Made by a program: the position numbers and the translations under genes. This document shows positions 9,117-19,655 of a stretch of DNA of 64,000 nucleotides, in pieces (positions within the stretch are counted from its first letter, which is position 1; each line of letters opens with the position of its first letter). The notes below the pieces were generated by a model. It was not told the origin of the DNA and did not search any database. It saw only the letters and a list, made by a program, of their open reading frames with translations. Location: assembly GCF_001571285.1 (NCBI RefSeq), contig NZ_BCTM01000012.1:124001-188000 (forward strand). Reading direction: 5' to 3'. This stretch comes from Kluyvera cryocrescens NBRC 102467. Its GTDB lineage: Bacteria; Pseudomonadota; Gammaproteobacteria; Enterobacterales; Enterobacteriaceae.

Positions 9117-10015
9117 ACATCGGGGCTCAAAAGTTGTTGGCAACCTAGCCAGCCTTCACGGCCGGCCATCTCTCCACGTACCACTTTACCAACCGGTAGC
9201 TGACTAAAGTCATCCGGCAGCAGTTGGCTTAGTGGGCAAAAATGAATTTCCTGCTGACTAGCCAGCGTCAACAAATGGTCGAATTGCTCGGCGCAAACGC
9301 CGCCTTCCACCTCAGCATGAATGGTATAAACCGGCGTCCCGGTATCGAGACGGATTTTCTCCAGCAGCCAGCGGTTAAAGCCTTCTGCGCTCACTACCGT
9401 TCCTACCGCTTCATCCCAGGTCGGCAGCGTCACGGGAATTTGCACCGTGGCAAAATCACCGTTATTCAGCTGTGGGCGAAACGGCTGCGTGCCGCGACAA
9501 TCGCTATTGTAATGAAAATCAAACGACTCTTTGGCCTTCACCACCCGCTGATCGGCGCGCCAGCCGGCTACTGCAGAGCAGGAGACCGGGCGCCCAAGAA
9601 TGGCTTCCAACTCGTGCAGGCCGCGGCCGATTTCATCGATCAACTGCTGTTCCTTCCATACGCCGCTCCACTGCTGCCAGCGATGGTGATCCCAGGCGTG
9701 AAGGCCAACTTCATGTCCCTGCGCCACGCTGCGGATAATCTCCGCGTTCGCTGCGCCAATGCGCCGCCCGGGCCAGGCGGTCCCGGCGAGCAGAATATCC
9801 CAGCCATACAGCGAAGCTGCGCGCGAGCGCAGCATCTTCCACAAGAACTTCGGTTTTACCAGGCGCCACAGATGACGCCCCATGTTATCCGGCCCGACGC
9901 TGAAGAAAAAACTGGCCTGGATACGGTGCTTTTTCAGCACCGCCATCAGCCGGGGAACGCCTTCGCGCGTACCGCGAAAAGTATCCACATCAACGCGCAA
10001 ACCTACTTTTTTCAT
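9113..10015 (-). CDS. arnD: 4-deoxy-4-formamido-L-arabinose-phosphoundecaprenol deformylase ArnD
   Basis: 300-residue NodB-type polysaccharide deacetylase that removes the formyl group from undecaprenyl phosphate-L-Ara4FN, making the reaction irreversible. The metal-binding Asp motif [10 protein letters not shown] lies at residues 8-17 and a second HAWDHHRW histidine motif near residue 130. The start overlaps the arnA stop as ATGA, the same coupling seen at nearly every junction of this operon. Confidence 0.95.
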   Translation of the reverse strand: MKKVGLRVDVDTFRGTREGVPRLMAVLKKHRIQASFFFSVGPDNMGRHLWRLVKPKFLWKMLRSRAASLYGWDILLAGTAWPGRRIGAANAEIIRSVAQGHEVGLHAWDHHRWQQWSGVWKEQQLIDEIGRGLHELEAILGRPVSCSAVAGWRADQRVVKAKESFDFHYNSDCRGTQPFRPQLNNGDFATVQIPVTLPTWDEAVGTVVSAEGFNRWLLEKIRLDTGTPVYTIHAEVEGGVCAEQFDHLLTLASQQEIHFCPLSQLLPDDFSQLPVGKVVRGEMAGREGWLGCQQLLSPDV

Positions 10016-11997
10016 GATGGTTTTTCGTCCGTCAGTTCCACCGTCCGCAGGAAGAAGTCCAGCGTCTCTTCAACCGTCTGCTGCATCTCAACGGTAGGCT
10101 GCCAGTCGAGACAGCGTTTCGCGTTGCGGATGCTCGGCTTACGGTGTTCAACGTCCTGATAACCCTTACCATAATAGTCGCTGCTTTCCACTTCGCGGAA
10201 GCCGGCAAACGGTGGGAAACGGTCGCGCAGAGGATGACGCTCGAAGCAGTCCAGCAGCATTTCCGCCAGCTCTTTGATGCTCGCTTCGTTGTCCGGGTTA
10301 CCGATGTTGATAATCTGCCCGTCGCAGCGACCATCTTTGTTCTCAATGATGCGGAACAGCGCTTCAATACCGTCGCTAATATCGGTGAAGCAGCGTTTCT
10401 GTTTACCGCCTTCAATCAGCTTAATCGGCGAACCTTCAACCAGATTCAGGATCAGCTGGGTAATCGCACGTGAACTGCCGATACGCGCAGCGTTCAGGTT
10501 ATCAAGGCGTGGCCCCATCCAGTTAAACGGACGGAACAGCGTAAACTTGAGACCGGTTTTGTCACCGTAGGCCCAGATCACGCGATCCAACAACTGCTTG
10601 GACACCGAGTAGATCCAGCGCTGTTTGTTGATGGGCCCCACCACCAGATTGGAGGTGTCTTCGTCAAAGTTGGCATCGGTACACATGCCGTACACTTCTG
10701 AAGTCGATGGGAAGATGATGCGTTTGTTGTACTTCACGCAGTCGCGAATAATCTTCAGGTTCTCTTCGAAATCCAGCTCGAACACGCGCAGCGGGTTACG
10801 GGTGTACTCAATCGGCGTGGCGATCGCCACCAGTGGCAGCACCACGTCACATTTTTTGATGTGATACTCAATCCACTCGGAGTGGATGCTGATATCGCCT
10901 TCCACAAAGTGGAAACGCGGACAGTCAAGGAAACGGCTAATGGCATCGGAGCCAATATCCAGGCCATAAATCTCGTAGCTATCATCCTGCAATAGGCGCT
11001 CGGTCAGATGATTACCGATAAAACCGTTAACCCCGAGGATCAAGACGCGAGTGCGGCGTTTCACGGCGGTAAACGGACGGCTGGAGAGCAGCGCGCCAGC
11101 AACCAGGCCCATCGCCGGTGCCAGCTGTGCGCCCTGCATGTACACGCCGTTAGCGCTCTGGCCGGTCACGATTTCCAGCGCCCCTTCGCCACAGGCGACA
11201 ACCAGCGGCGCGACGGAAAGCACGGTGCCCGGTTTTGCCGCCGGCAGATCGGTACGCACACGGGATTTCCAGACGATGAATTTGCTGGTTCCCACAAAGC
11301 CAAACGCACCCGGCCACGGATCGCTAACCGCACGAACCAGATTATGCAGCGTCTGCGCGGGTTTTTCCCACTCCAGACGCCCGTCTTCCGGGGTGCGACG
11401 GCCCACATAGGTGGCCTGCGCATCATCCTGCGCACGTTCCTCGGTTTGGCCGCTGCGGATTTTCGGCAGCGCATCGCCCAGCAGCATCTGGGAGGCAGAA
11501 CACAGCTTACGGTGCAGCGACAGCGCGACATCGGAATCAGCAATTGCAACAGGCTGTTGAGCCACGATATCCCCGGCGTCAGCGCGGGAAATCATGCGGT
11601 GCAGCGTCACACCCGTTTCACTCTCACCGTTGACCAGTACCCAATTCAGCGGCGCCCGCCCACGATACTTCGGCAGCAGAGAACCGTGCAGGTTGAATGC
11701 GCCTTTTGGCGCAAGCTGTAGAATCTCGTCGCACAGCAGGTTGCGATAGTAGAAGGAGAAAATCACGTCCGGCGACATGCCGCGAATACGGTCAACCCAC
11801 AGCGGGTGATTAACATCTTCCGGAGCATAAACGGTAATCCCCTGCTCGGCCGCCAGACGGGCAACGGAGCCGAAGAAGTTATTTTCACCCGCGTTATCCG
11901 GGTGAGTGAAGATCGCCTCGATGTCGTACCCGGCGTCCAGCAGTGCCTGAATACCAGTGCAACCCATGTCGTGATAGGCAAATACAACAGCTTTCAT
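10012..11997 (-). CDS. arnA: Bifunctional UDP-glucuronate decarboxylase / UDP-L-Ara4N formyltransferase ArnA
   Basis: 661-residue cytoplasmic two-domain enzyme. The N-terminal formyltransferase domain (about 1-304) has its catalytic Asn102, His104 (FNLHGS) and Asp140, exactly at the E. coli positions. The C-terminal SDR-type domain oxidatively decarboxylates UDP-glucuronate and holds the Rossmann motif [10 protein letters not shown] (about 322-331) and PSTSEVYG. The two activities flank the ArnB transamination step. Stop/start overlaps with arnC (TAATG) and arnD (ATGA). Confidence 0.97.
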   Translation of the reverse strand: MKAVVFAYHDMGCTGIQALLDAGYDIEAIFTHPDNAGENNFFGSVARLAAEQGITVYAPEDVNHPLWVDRIRGMSPDVIFSFYYRNLLCDEILQLAPKGAFNLHGSLLPKYRGRAPLNWVLVNGESETGVTLHRMISRADAGDIVAQQPVAIADSDVALSLHRKLCSASQMLLGDALPKIRSGQTEERAQDDAQATYVGRRTPEDGRLEWEKPAQTLHNLVRAVSDPWPGAFGFVGTSKFIVWKSRVRTDLPAAKPGTVLSVAPLVVACGEGALEIVTGQSANGVYMQGAQLAPAMGLVAGALLSSRPFTAVKRRTRVLILGVNGFIGNHLTERLLQDDSYEIYGLDIGSDAISRFLDCPRFHFVEGDISIHSEWIEYHIKKCDVVLPLVAIATPIEYTRNPLRVFELDFEENLKIIRDCVKYNKRIIFPSTSEVYGMCTDANFDEDTSNLVVGPINKQRWIYSVSKQLLDRVIWAYGDKTGLKFTLFRPFNWMGPRLDNLNAARIGSSRAITQLILNLVEGSPIKLIEGGKQKRCFTDISDGIEALFRIIENKDGRCDGQIINIGNPDNEASIKELAEMLLDCFERHPLRDRFPPFAGFREVESSDYYGKGYQDVEHRKPSIRNAKRCLDWQPTVEMQQTVEETLDFFLRTVELTDEKPS

Positions 11998-12977
11998 TAC
12001 TGATTTTCCTCTTCAGACACCAGGCTTTCCTGGCGTACAACACGTTGAATAAAGTAACGGGGACGGGCACGCACATCGTTGTAGATACGGCCGATATATT
12101 CCCCAAGCAGCCCCATACCAATGAACTGGGCGCCGATGAACATGAACAAAATGGCAAAGAGCATGAACACGCCGTCGCCCGCCCACTCCGCACCGAGTAC
12201 CAGACGCAGCACCACCAGCAGGATCGAGAAGGCAAAACCGAGGGCGGCGATAATACTGCCGACCACGCTCAACAGACGTAGCGGCGTGGTGGTCAAACAG
12301 GTCACCAGGTCGTACATCAGGTTAATCAGGCGCATAAAACTGTATTTGGAGTCGCCAAACTCGCGCTCGGCGTGATGCACCGGGATCTCCACGGCGCGGC
12401 GGGCGAAGGTATTCGCCAGAATCGGAATAAAGGTGCTGCGCTCATGGCAGTTGAGCATCGCGTCAATAATATGGCGACGATAGGCGCGCAGCATGCAGCC
12501 GTAATCGCCCATCGCTTTACCGGTGGTCCGCTGGATCAGGCGGTTAATCATTTTCGATGCAGTCTTACGGAACACGCTGTCCTGGCGGTTTTGCCGTACA
12601 GTACCGACCACGTCATAGCCTTCGTTTGCTTTCTCAACCAGCCGCGGAATTTCTTCCGGCGGGTTTTGCAGATCGGCATCAAGGGTGATAATCAGATCGC
12701 CGGTCACATGGCTGAACCCGGCCATAATTGCCGAGTGCTGGCCGTAGTTACGGTTGAGCAGCACCGCCACCACGTGGCTATCCGGCGCTTCGGCGGCCGC
12801 AACCAGCATCTGCGCCGAGTCATCGGCGCTACCGTCGTCGACCAGCAGAATTTCATATTCACAGTCTAACAAGCTGCACGCCGCATCGGTGCGGCGGATC
12901 AGCTCCGGCAGGCTTTCCTGCTCGTTGTATACCGGGATCACCACGGAGACTTTTTTAACCTTCGGGTATTCAAACAT
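11997..12977 (-). CDS. arnC: Undecaprenyl-phosphate 4-deoxy-4-formamido-L-arabinose transferase ArnC
   Basis: GT2-family glycosyltransferase of the inner membrane (326 residues) that loads L-Ara4FN onto undecaprenyl phosphate. The catalytic domain is cytoplasmic: nucleotide-binding VVIPVYNEQ near residue 12-20, DDGSAD and the DxD-type [10 protein letters not shown]. Two C-terminal helices (about 235-300) anchor it. One base separates it from arnB. Confidence 0.95.
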   Translation of the reverse strand: MFEYPKVKKVSVVIPVYNEQESLPELIRRTDAACSLLDCEYEILLVDDGSADDSAQMLVAAAEAPDSHVVAVLLNRNYGQHSAIMAGFSHVTGDLIITLDADLQNPPEEIPRLVEKANEGYDVVGTVRQNRQDSVFRKTASKMINRLIQRTTGKAMGDYGCMLRAYRRHIIDAMLNCHERSTFIPILANTFARRAVEIPVHHAEREFGDSKYSFMRLINLMYDLVTCLTTTPLRLLSVVGSIIAALGFAFSILLVVLRLVLGAEWAGDGVFMLFAILFMFIGAQFIGMGLLGEYIGRIYNDVRARPRYFIQRVVRQESLVSEEENQ

Positions 12978-12978
12978 T

Positions 12979-14118
12979 TCAACGTCCTGCCAATTGATGG
13001 AGCGCCGTCATCACGCGGGTGACATCGTCATCGGTCATATCGGGGAACAAGGGGAGCGAACAAATACGCGCGCTGTTCCATTCGGTATTGGGTAACGACA
13101 GCTCCGGGAAGCGCTCGCGGTAATACTTTTGCGTATGTGCGGCGCGAAAATGCAGCCCCGTACCAATCCCTTTCGCCTTCAGTTGTTCCATCAGCGCATC
13201 GCGGCTGATGCCGCAGCGCTGCTCATCAACGCGGATTATGAACAGATGCCAGGCGTGCAGATGCGCCCAGCCCGGAACGGCCAGCGGCTGGAACGGGGTA
13301 TCGGCCAGTTCCTGGGTATAGCGCGTCGCGATTTCGCTGCGGCGCTGGTTGGCCTGACCCAGTTTGCCCAGCTGTACCAATGCCAGCGCAGCGTTGATAT
13401 CCGCCAGGTTGTACTTGAATCCCGGGCTGATAACTTCCGCCTGTGGGGCGCGCCCGTGCGTCTGGCGGTCATAGGCATCCACGCCCAGGCCGTGGAATTT
13501 CAGACTGCGAATACGGTTCGCTAGCTGTTCATCGTCGGTGACAATCAGTCCGCCTTCGGCGCTGGTCATATTTTTGATGGCGTGGAAAGAGAAAATCGCC
13601 GTCCCCTGCCAGCCAACGTGACGATTCTTGTAGTAGGTGCCGGCAGCGTGAGCGGCATCTTCGATCATCGGGATACCGTGGCGTTCGGCGACGGCGCGAA
13701 TGCCGTCGATATCCGCTGGCGCGCCAGCATAGTGCACCGGGATAATCGCTTTCGTGCGCGGAGTGATCGCCGCTTCAACGGCCTCAGGGGTGATCATCAG
13801 GTTGTCAGGATCCACGTCGATCATCACCGGCGTCGCCCCCAGCAGGACGATCATATTGAGGGTGGAAACCCAGGTTTGGGATGGCGTGATCACTTCATCG
13901 CCGGGGCCAATCCCCATCGCCATCAGCGTCACGTGCATCCCACCGGTGGCCGAGCTCACGGCGATAGCAAAACGGTTGCCGGTTAAGGCACAGAACGCCT
14001 CTTCCAGCGCCTGATTCTTCGGCCCGGTGGTGATCCAACCGGATTGCAGCACCTCTTTGAGCGCCGCAAACTCCGCCTCACCCATAGAAGGGCGGGAAAA
14101 CGGCAGAAAGTCACTCAT
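12979..14118 (-). CDS. arnB: UDP-4-amino-4-deoxy-L-arabinose aminotransferase ArnB
   Basis: Cytoplasmic PLP-dependent aminotransferase (379 residues, DegT/DnrJ/EryC1 family) that converts UDP-4-keto-pentose to UDP-L-Ara4N using glutamate. The PLP Lys is K182 in [13 protein letters not shown], and the preceding EDAAHAAG provides the pyridine-nitrogen Asp. It is the first gene of the seven-gene operon, which runs arnB-C-A-D-T-E-F with overlaps or one-base gaps throughout. A PmrA-box-like site lies upstream; no pmrD gene is in the window. Confidence 0.96.
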   Translation of the reverse strand: MSDFLPFSRPSMGEAEFAALKEVLQSGWITTGPKNQALEEAFCALTGNRFAIAVSSATGGMHVTLMAMGIGPGDEVITPSQTWVSTLNMIVLLGATPVMIDVDPDNLMITPEAVEAAITPRTKAIIPVHYAGAPADIDGIRAVAERHGIPMIEDAAHAAGTYYKNRHVGWQGTAIFSFHAIKNMTSAEGGLIVTDDEQLANRIRSLKFHGLGVDAYDRQTHGRAPQAEVISPGFKYNLADINAALALVQLGKLGQANQRRSEIATRYTQELADTPFQPLAVPGWAHLHAWHLFIIRVDEQRCGISRDALMEQLKAKGIGTGLHFRAAHTQKYYRERFPELSLPNTEWNSARICSLPLFPDMTDDDVTRVMTALHQLAGR

Positions 14119-14260
14119 GAATGTTCCTTACCCTATTACTCAAATGAGCACGCCTGAATGGTGAATAAACTTAACGATAGTTGTTTTGTTAAAATCAGGG
14201 GTGAATAGACATGATATTTAAGCCAGCAACATTCGATGGCGATTAAAGTATCAGTGTTAT

Positions 14261-14277
14261 CTTAGGATAAGATTAAG
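14261..14277 (-). promoter_or_regulatory. PmrA-box-like operator upstream of arnB
   Basis: Read on the minus strand the site is CTTAAT, CTTAT, CCTAAG. This fits the PmrA direct-repeat consensus YTTAAK-N5-YTTAAK with one mismatch in the second half. It lies about 143 bp before the arnB start, with a TACTTTAAT stretch 10 bp further downstream that could serve as the -10 region. PmrA/PmrB control of arn is established in Salmonella and Klebsiella; here it is inferred. Confidence 0.6.
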
Positions 14278-14366
14278 AAAGGTGGAGGGGTTGAGACAAT
14301 AAATGAGGAATAAACAAATTTAATTGTTTATCAATTAATTACATTCTTTATGCAATGAAAATAAAG

Positions 14367-14400
14367 CGCCCAGCTTACATGCTAACTGAGCGCAAAATCA
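14367..14400 (-). terminator. Probable padC terminator
   Basis: On the minus strand GCGCTCAG and CTGGGCGC form an 8-bp stem (one G-T type mismatch) with a 12-nt loop, followed by TTTATTTT. It is about 105 bp beyond the padC stop codon. Confidence 0.6.
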
Positions 14401-14500
14401 CATTATTCAACGCAGTCTAAACAGATATTTTATTTAATGAGTAAATTAACCTTCGTTGCATATTAGTGTAATAAATAATGCATGTAGCCGCACTTAACAA

Positions 14501-15007
14501 TTAATGCAAATTAGCGGGAAAATCTTTGGGTAATTCACTGGCGGCACAGTTGATCACGTTATCGTTATTGGCACCGCAGTCACGCACGAAGGTAATTGTC
14601 GCAAATTCATCAATCACTTCTGTCGGATAGGCAGGCCCCGCATCACGATAGGCGTTCATCAGCGGAATATGCTCATTCTGGAAACACACCGTTTTCTCTG
14701 GGTTATTCATCACCCAACGCGGGAAGAAGATCGTACCGTGGAACAGTTTGTCGCCCAGATTGACGATCAGGCTCACGTCGGTCCCAGTCGGTTCGGTCCA
14801 GGAAATTTTGTAGACGCTTTCGCCAACGCGCACGATGTACGCCTGCTGATCTTTCACCCAGCGATTAGCCACGATGCCGCTGTGAATACGGTAGTCCAGA
14901 GTGCTGTCGTTTTTGACGTAAATTTCGTAGTTCCAGCCGTTGTCATAGGTATAGACCAGATGTTTACCCACAAAACCGCTCAAATCATGTTTATCAAAGT
15001 TGCTCAT
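14501..15007 (-). CDS. padC: Phenolic acid decarboxylase PadC
   Basis: 168-residue cytoplasmic, cofactor-free decarboxylase that converts ferulic, p-coumaric and caffeic acids to 4-vinyl phenols, detoxifying plant phenolics. The compact lipocalin-like beta-barrel sequence includes the family's conserved GKHLVYTYDNGWNYE near the N-terminus and a Tyr/Arg/Glu active-site set (YRIHSG, ISWTEPTGTD). A GAGATTTC-type Shine-Dalgarno (AAGGAGAT on the coding strand) precedes the ATG. It is divergent from a LysR gene 99 bp away, the likely inducer-responsive regulator. Not part of the E. coli K-12 backbone here. Confidence 0.92.
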   Translation of the reverse strand: MSNFDKHDLSGFVGKHLVYTYDNGWNYEIYVKNDSTLDYRIHSGIVANRWVKDQQAYIVRVGESVYKISWTEPTGTDVSLIVNLGDKLFHGTIFFPRWVMNNPEKTVCFQNEHIPLMNAYRDAGPAYPTEVIDEFATITFVRDCGANNDNVINCAASELPKDFPANLH

Positions 15008-15077
15008 AATGAAATCTCCTTGTGTCGATGCAGAGATCTTATTGCTTTAAAAAGCGAATGAATAACGCTATGTTTTA

Positions 15078-15088
15078 ATGAAATTCAT
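15078..15088. promoter_or_regulatory. Palindrome in the padC/LysR divergent promoter
   Basis: ATGAAATTCAT is a perfect 5-bp inverted repeat around one base, placed 18 bp before the LysR start in the only promoter region shared with padC. Position suits an autoregulatory operator, but the motif is short and could be chance. Confidence 0.3.
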
Positions 15089-15106
15089 CTAATTTTTGAA
15101 TCAATC

Positions 15107-15973
15107 ATGCACAAAACGACCCTGGAACAATGGGCGCTGCTGGAAAAAGTGGTGGAGCTGGGTAGCTTTGCCAAAGCTGCAGAGCAGACAAACCGCAGCC
15201 AATCGTCGGTCAGCTATAACCTCGCCTTGCTGCAAGAACGGCTGGGCGTTGCGCTGCTGGTTCCGGAAGGCCGGCGGGCCGTATTAACCCCAGCGGGTGA
15301 GCTGCTGCTGGGCCAGGTGAAGCCGCTGCTCAAAGCCTTTAGTCGCGTTGAGACCCGCGCCGCTACCCTGCGTGAGGGGATGCGTACCCGGTTAGATCTG
15401 GTGGTCGACAGTATTTTCCCCCGCCAGCGGTTGTTTGCCATCCTGCGCCAGTTTCAGCAACGCTACCCGCAGACTCAGGTACGACTCACCGAAGTACTGG
15501 AGAATGCCAGTGGGAATGACGTCGCCCAGACCGAAGCCGATGTCATGGTATTGACGCGCCGTCAGGACATCACCGGGCGCGGGGAATGGCTTATGAATAT
15601 TGATTTTGTCGCCGTGGCCCATCGCGACCACCCTTTATTCAGTCAGCCAGGGCCGCTCAACGATGAGCTGCTGCGCCCGTGGCCGCTGATTCGCATTGCC
15701 GAAAGCGACAGCGATCGTCAGGCAGGCCGCGATGCATGGACCTTCTCCACGATTGATGCTGCGATCGACGCGGTGATGTATCAGGTAGGTTATGGCTGGC
15801 TGCCGGAGGAGCGAATTCAGGCGGAGCTGGCGCAGGGGATATTAAAGCCCCTGCCGTTAAATCATGGATCCAGGCGCGCCACCCCGCTGCATCTGATCGT
15901 CAAACAGGATTTAGCCCCGCTCGACGAACAGGTCGAAATGCTGCTGGCGCTGTTTAGCCAGCAGGAGAGATAG
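15107..15973 (+). CDS. LysR-family regulator, probable regulator of padC
   Basis: 288-residue LysR-type transcription factor. Residues about 6-65 form the winged helix-turn-helix (LEKVVELGSFAKAAEQTNRSQ and following), and residues about 90-285 form the periplasmic-binding-like effector domain. Divergent orientation and the 99-bp spacing to padC suggest it senses phenolic acids and activates padC, as is typical for such pairs. I cannot assign a named orthologue. It ends 5 bp before the convergent yhiN stop codon. Confidence 0.85.
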   Translation: MHKTTLEQWALLEKVVELGSFAKAAEQTNRSQSSVSYNLALLQERLGVALLVPEGRRAVLTPAGELLLGQVKPLLKAFSRVETRAATLREGMRTRLDLVVDSIFPRQRLFAILRQFQQRYPQTQVRLTEVLENASGNDVAQTEADVMVLTRRQDITGRGEWLMNIDFVAVAHRDHPLFSQPGPLNDELLRPWPLIRIAESDSDRQAGRDAWTFSTIDAAIDAVMYQVGYGWLPEERIQAELAQGILKPLPLNHGSRRATPLHLIVKQDLAPLDEQVEMLLALFSQQER

Positions 15974-15978
15974 CGCGT

Positions 15979-17169
15979 TTACTCGGCCAGCGCCTGCGCG
16001 CAGGCCCAGGCGCTCGACCACGCCCACTGGAAGTTGTAGCCACCAAGCCAGCCGGTCACGTCCATCACTTCACCGATAAAATACAGACCCCGCGCTTTCT
16101 TCGCTTCCATCGTGCGCGAGGAAAGCTCATTGGTATCAACGCCGCCGAGGGTGACTTCCGCCGTACGGTAGCCTTCGGTGCCATTTGGCTGCACGCGCCA
16201 GTTCGTCAGCGTATCGACCAGCGTTTGCTGCTCACGTACGTTGAGCTGTTTGAGCATGACGTCTGGGATTTGCCCAAGCTGCTGCAGGCACTCTACCAGA
16301 CGTTTTGGCAGTTGCATCGCCAGGGTGTTTTTCAGGCTTTGATTTGGATGCTCAGCCCGCTGCACGTCGAGGAAGTCGGCAAGATCAACGTCGGGCAGCA
16401 GGTTAATGCTGACAAACTCCCCCGCCTGCCAATAGCTGGAAATTTGCAGCACTGCCGGGCCAGAAAGCCCGCGGTGGGTGAAAAGCAGGCTTTCGCGGAA
16501 AAGCGTGCCGTCCTCAGCGGTTATCGTTGACGGCACGGAGACGCCGGACAAAACCTGGAATTGTTCCAGCATCGGTTTATGCAACGTAAACGGCACCAGA
16601 CCTGCGCGGGTTGGCAACACCTTCAGCCCGAATTGCTCTGCAATTTTATAACCGAATGGCGTCGCCCCCAGGCCCGGCATCGACAGGCCTCCGCTGGCAA
16701 TAACCAGCTTATCTACGGCCACAACGTCACCGTTAAGCTGAAGGGTGTAGCCCGCATCATCCTGAGTCACGCTGAGGATTTCACTGCGCAGACGAGTGGT
16801 CACCTTCCCTTTTTCGCACTCGGCCACCAGCATCGTGACAATCTGTTCGGCGGAATCATCGCAGAACAGTTGGCCCAGCGTTTTTTCATGCCAGGCAATG
16901 CCGTGCTTACCGACCATGTCGATAAAGTCCCACTGGGTGTATCGCGCTAACGCAGATTTGCAAAAATGCGGGTTTTGGCTGAGATAGGCCGCGGGTTCGA
17001 CATAAAGGTTAGTGAAATTGCAGCGTCCGCCTCCGGACATAAGGATTTTACGCCCCGGTTTTTTGCCGTTATCCAGCAGCAAAACACGACGTCCTGACTG
17101 CCCGGCCATGGCTGCACAAAACATTCCCGCCGCTCCGGCACCCACTACAATGGCATCAAACCTTTCCAC
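15979..17169 (-). CDS. yhiN: HI0933-family flavoprotein YhiN
   Basis: 396-residue NAD(P)/FAD-dependent oxidoreductase-like protein. The N-terminal FAD-binding motif VVGAGAAGMFCA (residues about 8-19) and a GGGRCNFTN stretch (about 46-54) are diagnostic of the BaiN/HI0933 family. The C-terminal signature GGYNFQWAWSSAWACAQALAE closes a second dinucleotide-binding half. The physiological reaction is not known; the family was tied to a gut bile-acid enzyme (BaiN) by sequence only. Matches E. coli YhiN (about 400 residues) and its neighbour pitA. Confidence 0.92.
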   Translation of the reverse strand: MERFDAIVVGAGAAGMFCAAMAGQSGRRVLLLDNGKKPGRKILMSGGGRCNFTNLYVEPAAYLSQNPHFCKSALARYTQWDFIDMVGKHGIAWHEKTLGQLFCDDSAEQIVTMLVAECEKGKVTTRLRSEILSVTQDDAGYTLQLNGDVVAVDKLVIASGGLSMPGLGATPFGYKIAEQFGLKVLPTRAGLVPFTLHKPMLEQFQVLSGVSVPSTITAEDGTLFRESLLFTHRGLSGPAVLQISSYWQAGEFVSINLLPDVDLADFLDVQRAEHPNQSLKNTLAMQLPKRLVECLQQLGQIPDVMLKQLNVREQQTLVDTLTNWRVQPNGTEGYRTAEVTLGGVDTNELSSRTMEAKKARGLYFIGEVMDVTGWLGGYNFQWAWSSAWACAQALAE

Positions 17170-17399
17170 GCACTATCCTCAACATAGGTATTGTCGGGAA
17201 GTGTAAATTTTTCATGGATGTCATACCAGTGAAATATCCACAAAGCCGACTTATCTGATTGATACAATGGAAATAATTATTTGCACTCGCTGACAAGGTG
17301 CGGATAATTATCAAAAAAAATAGAGATTTCACTTTGCCCGCGCTGCCAAAGTCCCTGATAATGCCGCGCGTTCATGTCCTCAAAATGGCGTAACGTCCT

Positions 17400-18887
17400 A
17401 TGTTACATTTGTTCGCTGGCCTGGATTTACATACCGGGCTGTTGTTAGTTTTGGCACTTGTGTTCGTTCTATTCTATGAAGCCATTAACGGCTTCCATGA
17501 TACGGCTAACGCAGTTGCTACCGTAATTTACACCCGCGCCATGCGCTCGCAGCTTGCGGTTGCTATGGCGGCAATCTTTAACTTCCTCGGCGTTCTGTTG
17601 GGCGGTCTGAGTGTAGCCTATGCCATTGTGCATATGTTGCCGACGGATCTTCTGCTCAATATGGGCTCCGCGCACGGCCTCGCCATGGTCTTTTCCATGC
17701 TGTTGGCTGCCATTATCTGGAACCTCGGCACCTGGTATTTCGGTCTGCCTGCGTCCAGTTCCCACACGCTGATCGGCGCTATCATCGGTATTGGTTTAAC
17801 CAATGCGCTGATGACCGGCACGTCAGTGGTTGATGCACTCAACATCCCGAAAGTGATTAACATTTTCGCGTCGTTGATCATCTCGCCAATCGTGGGTCTG
17901 GTCGTCGCTGGCGGTCTGATTTTCCTGCTGCGTCGTTACTGGAGCGGTACCAAAAAACGCGCCCGTATCCACCTGACTCCTGCTGAACGTGAAAAGAAAG
18001 ACGGTAAGAAAAAGCCGCCATTCTGGACCCGTATTGCACTGATCCTCTCGGCGATTGGCGTGGCATTCTCCCACGGCGCCAACGACGGTCAGAAAGGCAT
18101 TGGTCTGGTTATGCTGGTGCTGATTGGAGTTGCACCGGCAGGTTTCGTGGTCAATATGAACGCTTCCGGTTACGAAATTACCCGTACCCGCGATGCGGTC
18201 AACAACGTTGAAACCTTCTTCCAGCAACGCCCTGAGCTGCTGCAAAAAGTGGCCGACAGCGCTGAGAAATTGACGCCGGAAGCGATGGCGGCGGTGGAGT
18301 TCCACTGTCACCCAGCGAATACCATCAACGCGCTCGACCGCACTAAAGCGATGCTGGCCAACATTGAAAGCTACGATAAGCTCTCCGTTGAACAGCGTGG
18401 CCAGCTGCGCCGCATTATGCTTTGCATCTCTGATACCACTGATAAAGTGGCGAAGATGCCGGAAGTGAATGTTGACGACCAGCGTCTGCTGAAAAAGCTG
18501 AAAACCGACATGCTGAGCACCATCGAGTACGCGCCAATCTGGATTATTATGGCCGTAGCATTGGCGTTAGGCGTGGGTACGATGATCGGCTGGCGTCGCG
18601 TCGCAACCACTATCGGTGAAAAAATCGGTAAGAAAGGCATGACCTACGCACAGGGTATGGCGGCACAGATGACCTCTGCAGTCTCCATCGGCCTGGCGAG
18701 CTATACCGGGATGCCGGTATCCACCACCCACGTACTGTCGTCCTCCGTGGCGGGTACCATGGTGGTTGACGGCGGTGGTCTGCAAAGAAAAACCGTGACC
18801 AACATCCTGATGGCTTGGGTATTCACATTACCGGCATCAATCCTGTTGTCCGGCGTGCTGTACTGGCTGTCCCTGAAGCTTATCTAA
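17400..18887 (+). CDS. pitA: Low-affinity metal-phosphate:H+ symporter PitA
   Basis: Inner-membrane transporter (495 residues; E. coli 499) importing phosphate as a neutral metal-phosphate complex, and thereby Zn2+ or Mg2+. Both inverted-repeat PiT signatures are present: [11 protein letters not shown] near residue 31 and [13 protein letters not shown] near residue 224. A large cytoplasmic loop (about residues 255-375) is the most diverged part compared with E. coli. The 230 bp upstream show no operator I can name. A strong terminator follows. Confidence 0.97.
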   Translation: MLHLFAGLDLHTGLLLVLALVFVLFYEAINGFHDTANAVATVIYTRAMRSQLAVAMAAIFNFLGVLLGGLSVAYAIVHMLPTDLLLNMGSAHGLAMVFSMLLAAIIWNLGTWYFGLPASSSHTLIGAIIGIGLTNALMTGTSVVDALNIPKVINIFASLIISPIVGLVVAGGLIFLLRRYWSGTKKRARIHLTPAEREKKDGKKKPPFWTRIALILSAIGVAFSHGANDGQKGIGLVMLVLIGVAPAGFVVNMNASGYEITRTRDAVNNVETFFQQRPELLQKVADSAEKLTPEAMAAVEFHCHPANTINALDRTKAMLANIESYDKLSVEQRGQLRRIMLCISDTTDKVAKMPEVNVDDQRLLKKLKTDMLSTIEYAPIWIIMAVALALGVGTMIGWRRVATTIGEKIGKKGMTYAQGMAAQMTSAVSIGLASYTGMPVSTTHVLSSSVAGTMVVDGGGLQRKTVTNILMAWVFTLPASILLSGVLYWLSLKLI

Positions 18888-18898
18888 GCGTCAGGCGC

Positions 18899-18936
18899 AA
18901 AAAAAACGGGTCAGGAAACTGGCCCGTTTTTTTTTG
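18899..18936. terminator. Bidirectional terminator between pitA and uspB
   Basis: A run of A, then ACGGGTCAG paired with CTGGCCCGT (one mismatch), then nine T. It sits between convergent pitA and uspB and can end both transcripts. Confidence 0.92.
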
Positions 18937-18937
18937 C

Positions 18938-19273
18938 TCAGTGCCAAATCATCAGGCCAATCAAGCTAATCAACACCAGTCCGCAGAGGGAACTGGTTAA
19001 AATAAACTGCCGACGCACCCGCTCGCAGCGACGGATAAACTCGTCGTCATGATGATCGCGGTAGCGCTGTCCGTATATGTACCAGACCAGGCGCACCTGC
19101 TTGCCAGGCTGGCCGTGGGAGGTAAAGAAACCGCCACCATCAACGTACTGATAAAGCAAGGGATCGCAACCACGTAGTACAACCAATAATGCACGCAGTG
19201 ATGAAAAATAACGTGCCATATTCACAACACAAACGATACACAGGGCCCAAAACAGCGCAATCGTGCTGATCAT
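18938..19273 (-). CDS. uspB: Universal stress protein B
   Basis: 111-residue inner-membrane protein with a hydrophobic segment at each end (about 3-20 and 90-108) and a charged centre ([19 protein letters not shown]). In E. coli uspB is RpoS-dependent and needed for ethanol resistance in stationary phase; its molecular role is unknown. The start is set at the ATG giving MISTIALFW, as in E. coli; an upstream in-frame start would add 15 residues with no homologue support. Divergent from uspA. Confidence 0.95.
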   Translation of the reverse strand: MISTIALFWALCIVCVVNMARYFSSLRALLVVLRGCDPLLYQYVDGGGFFTSHGQPGKQVRLVWYIYGQRYRDHHDDEFIRRCERVRRQFILTSSLCGLVLISLIGLMIWH

Positions 19274-19655
19274 AACGCCTCCCCGGCGACCAGTTCCCAA
19301 AGACCTCTCCAGGAACATCCCGCTTCCCCATATCCAACCAACGGCTCAGTAAAAGAGTGCGATACCGATCACGTTTAAATATTCGATCGGCTCATTTAAT
19401 AGTGTAGGAGATCAGTTAAATTTTTTACCACAAGGTTAATCGTTATCAATACGTAGAATGGAATAATTTGTTTAACTAATTGGCGAACCGGATGGATTGA
19501 CGGCGCCTAAAGGCCAAGATAAGGTAGAAATATCTACTACAATTAGGTCTTTAATGGCAAACCCCGCGCATGTTGCACGCAGGACGCGGGCAAGGGACAG
19601 CGTATGGGCTGTCTGGTCCAACAGTCATCGACAACTTTATGGAAGGAGTAACACC
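19274..19655. other. uspB-uspA divergent intergenic region
   Basis: 382 bp, AT-rich near its centre, carrying the promoters of both stress genes. The only local structure I note is GTAGA-AATA-TCTAC at 19,524-19,537 in the uspA leader. No named operator was recognised. Shine-Dalgarno GGAAGGAG precedes uspA. Confidence 0.5.

Larger units (their letters stand above)
14119..14500. other. Intergenic region between arnB and padC
   Basis: An AT-rich 382-bp gap between two minus-strand genes. It holds the arn promoter region with the PmrA-box-like site (14,261-14,277) and, closer to padC, a hairpin that probably ends the padC transcript (14,367-14,394). I see no gene or repeat in the rest. Confidence 0.6.
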
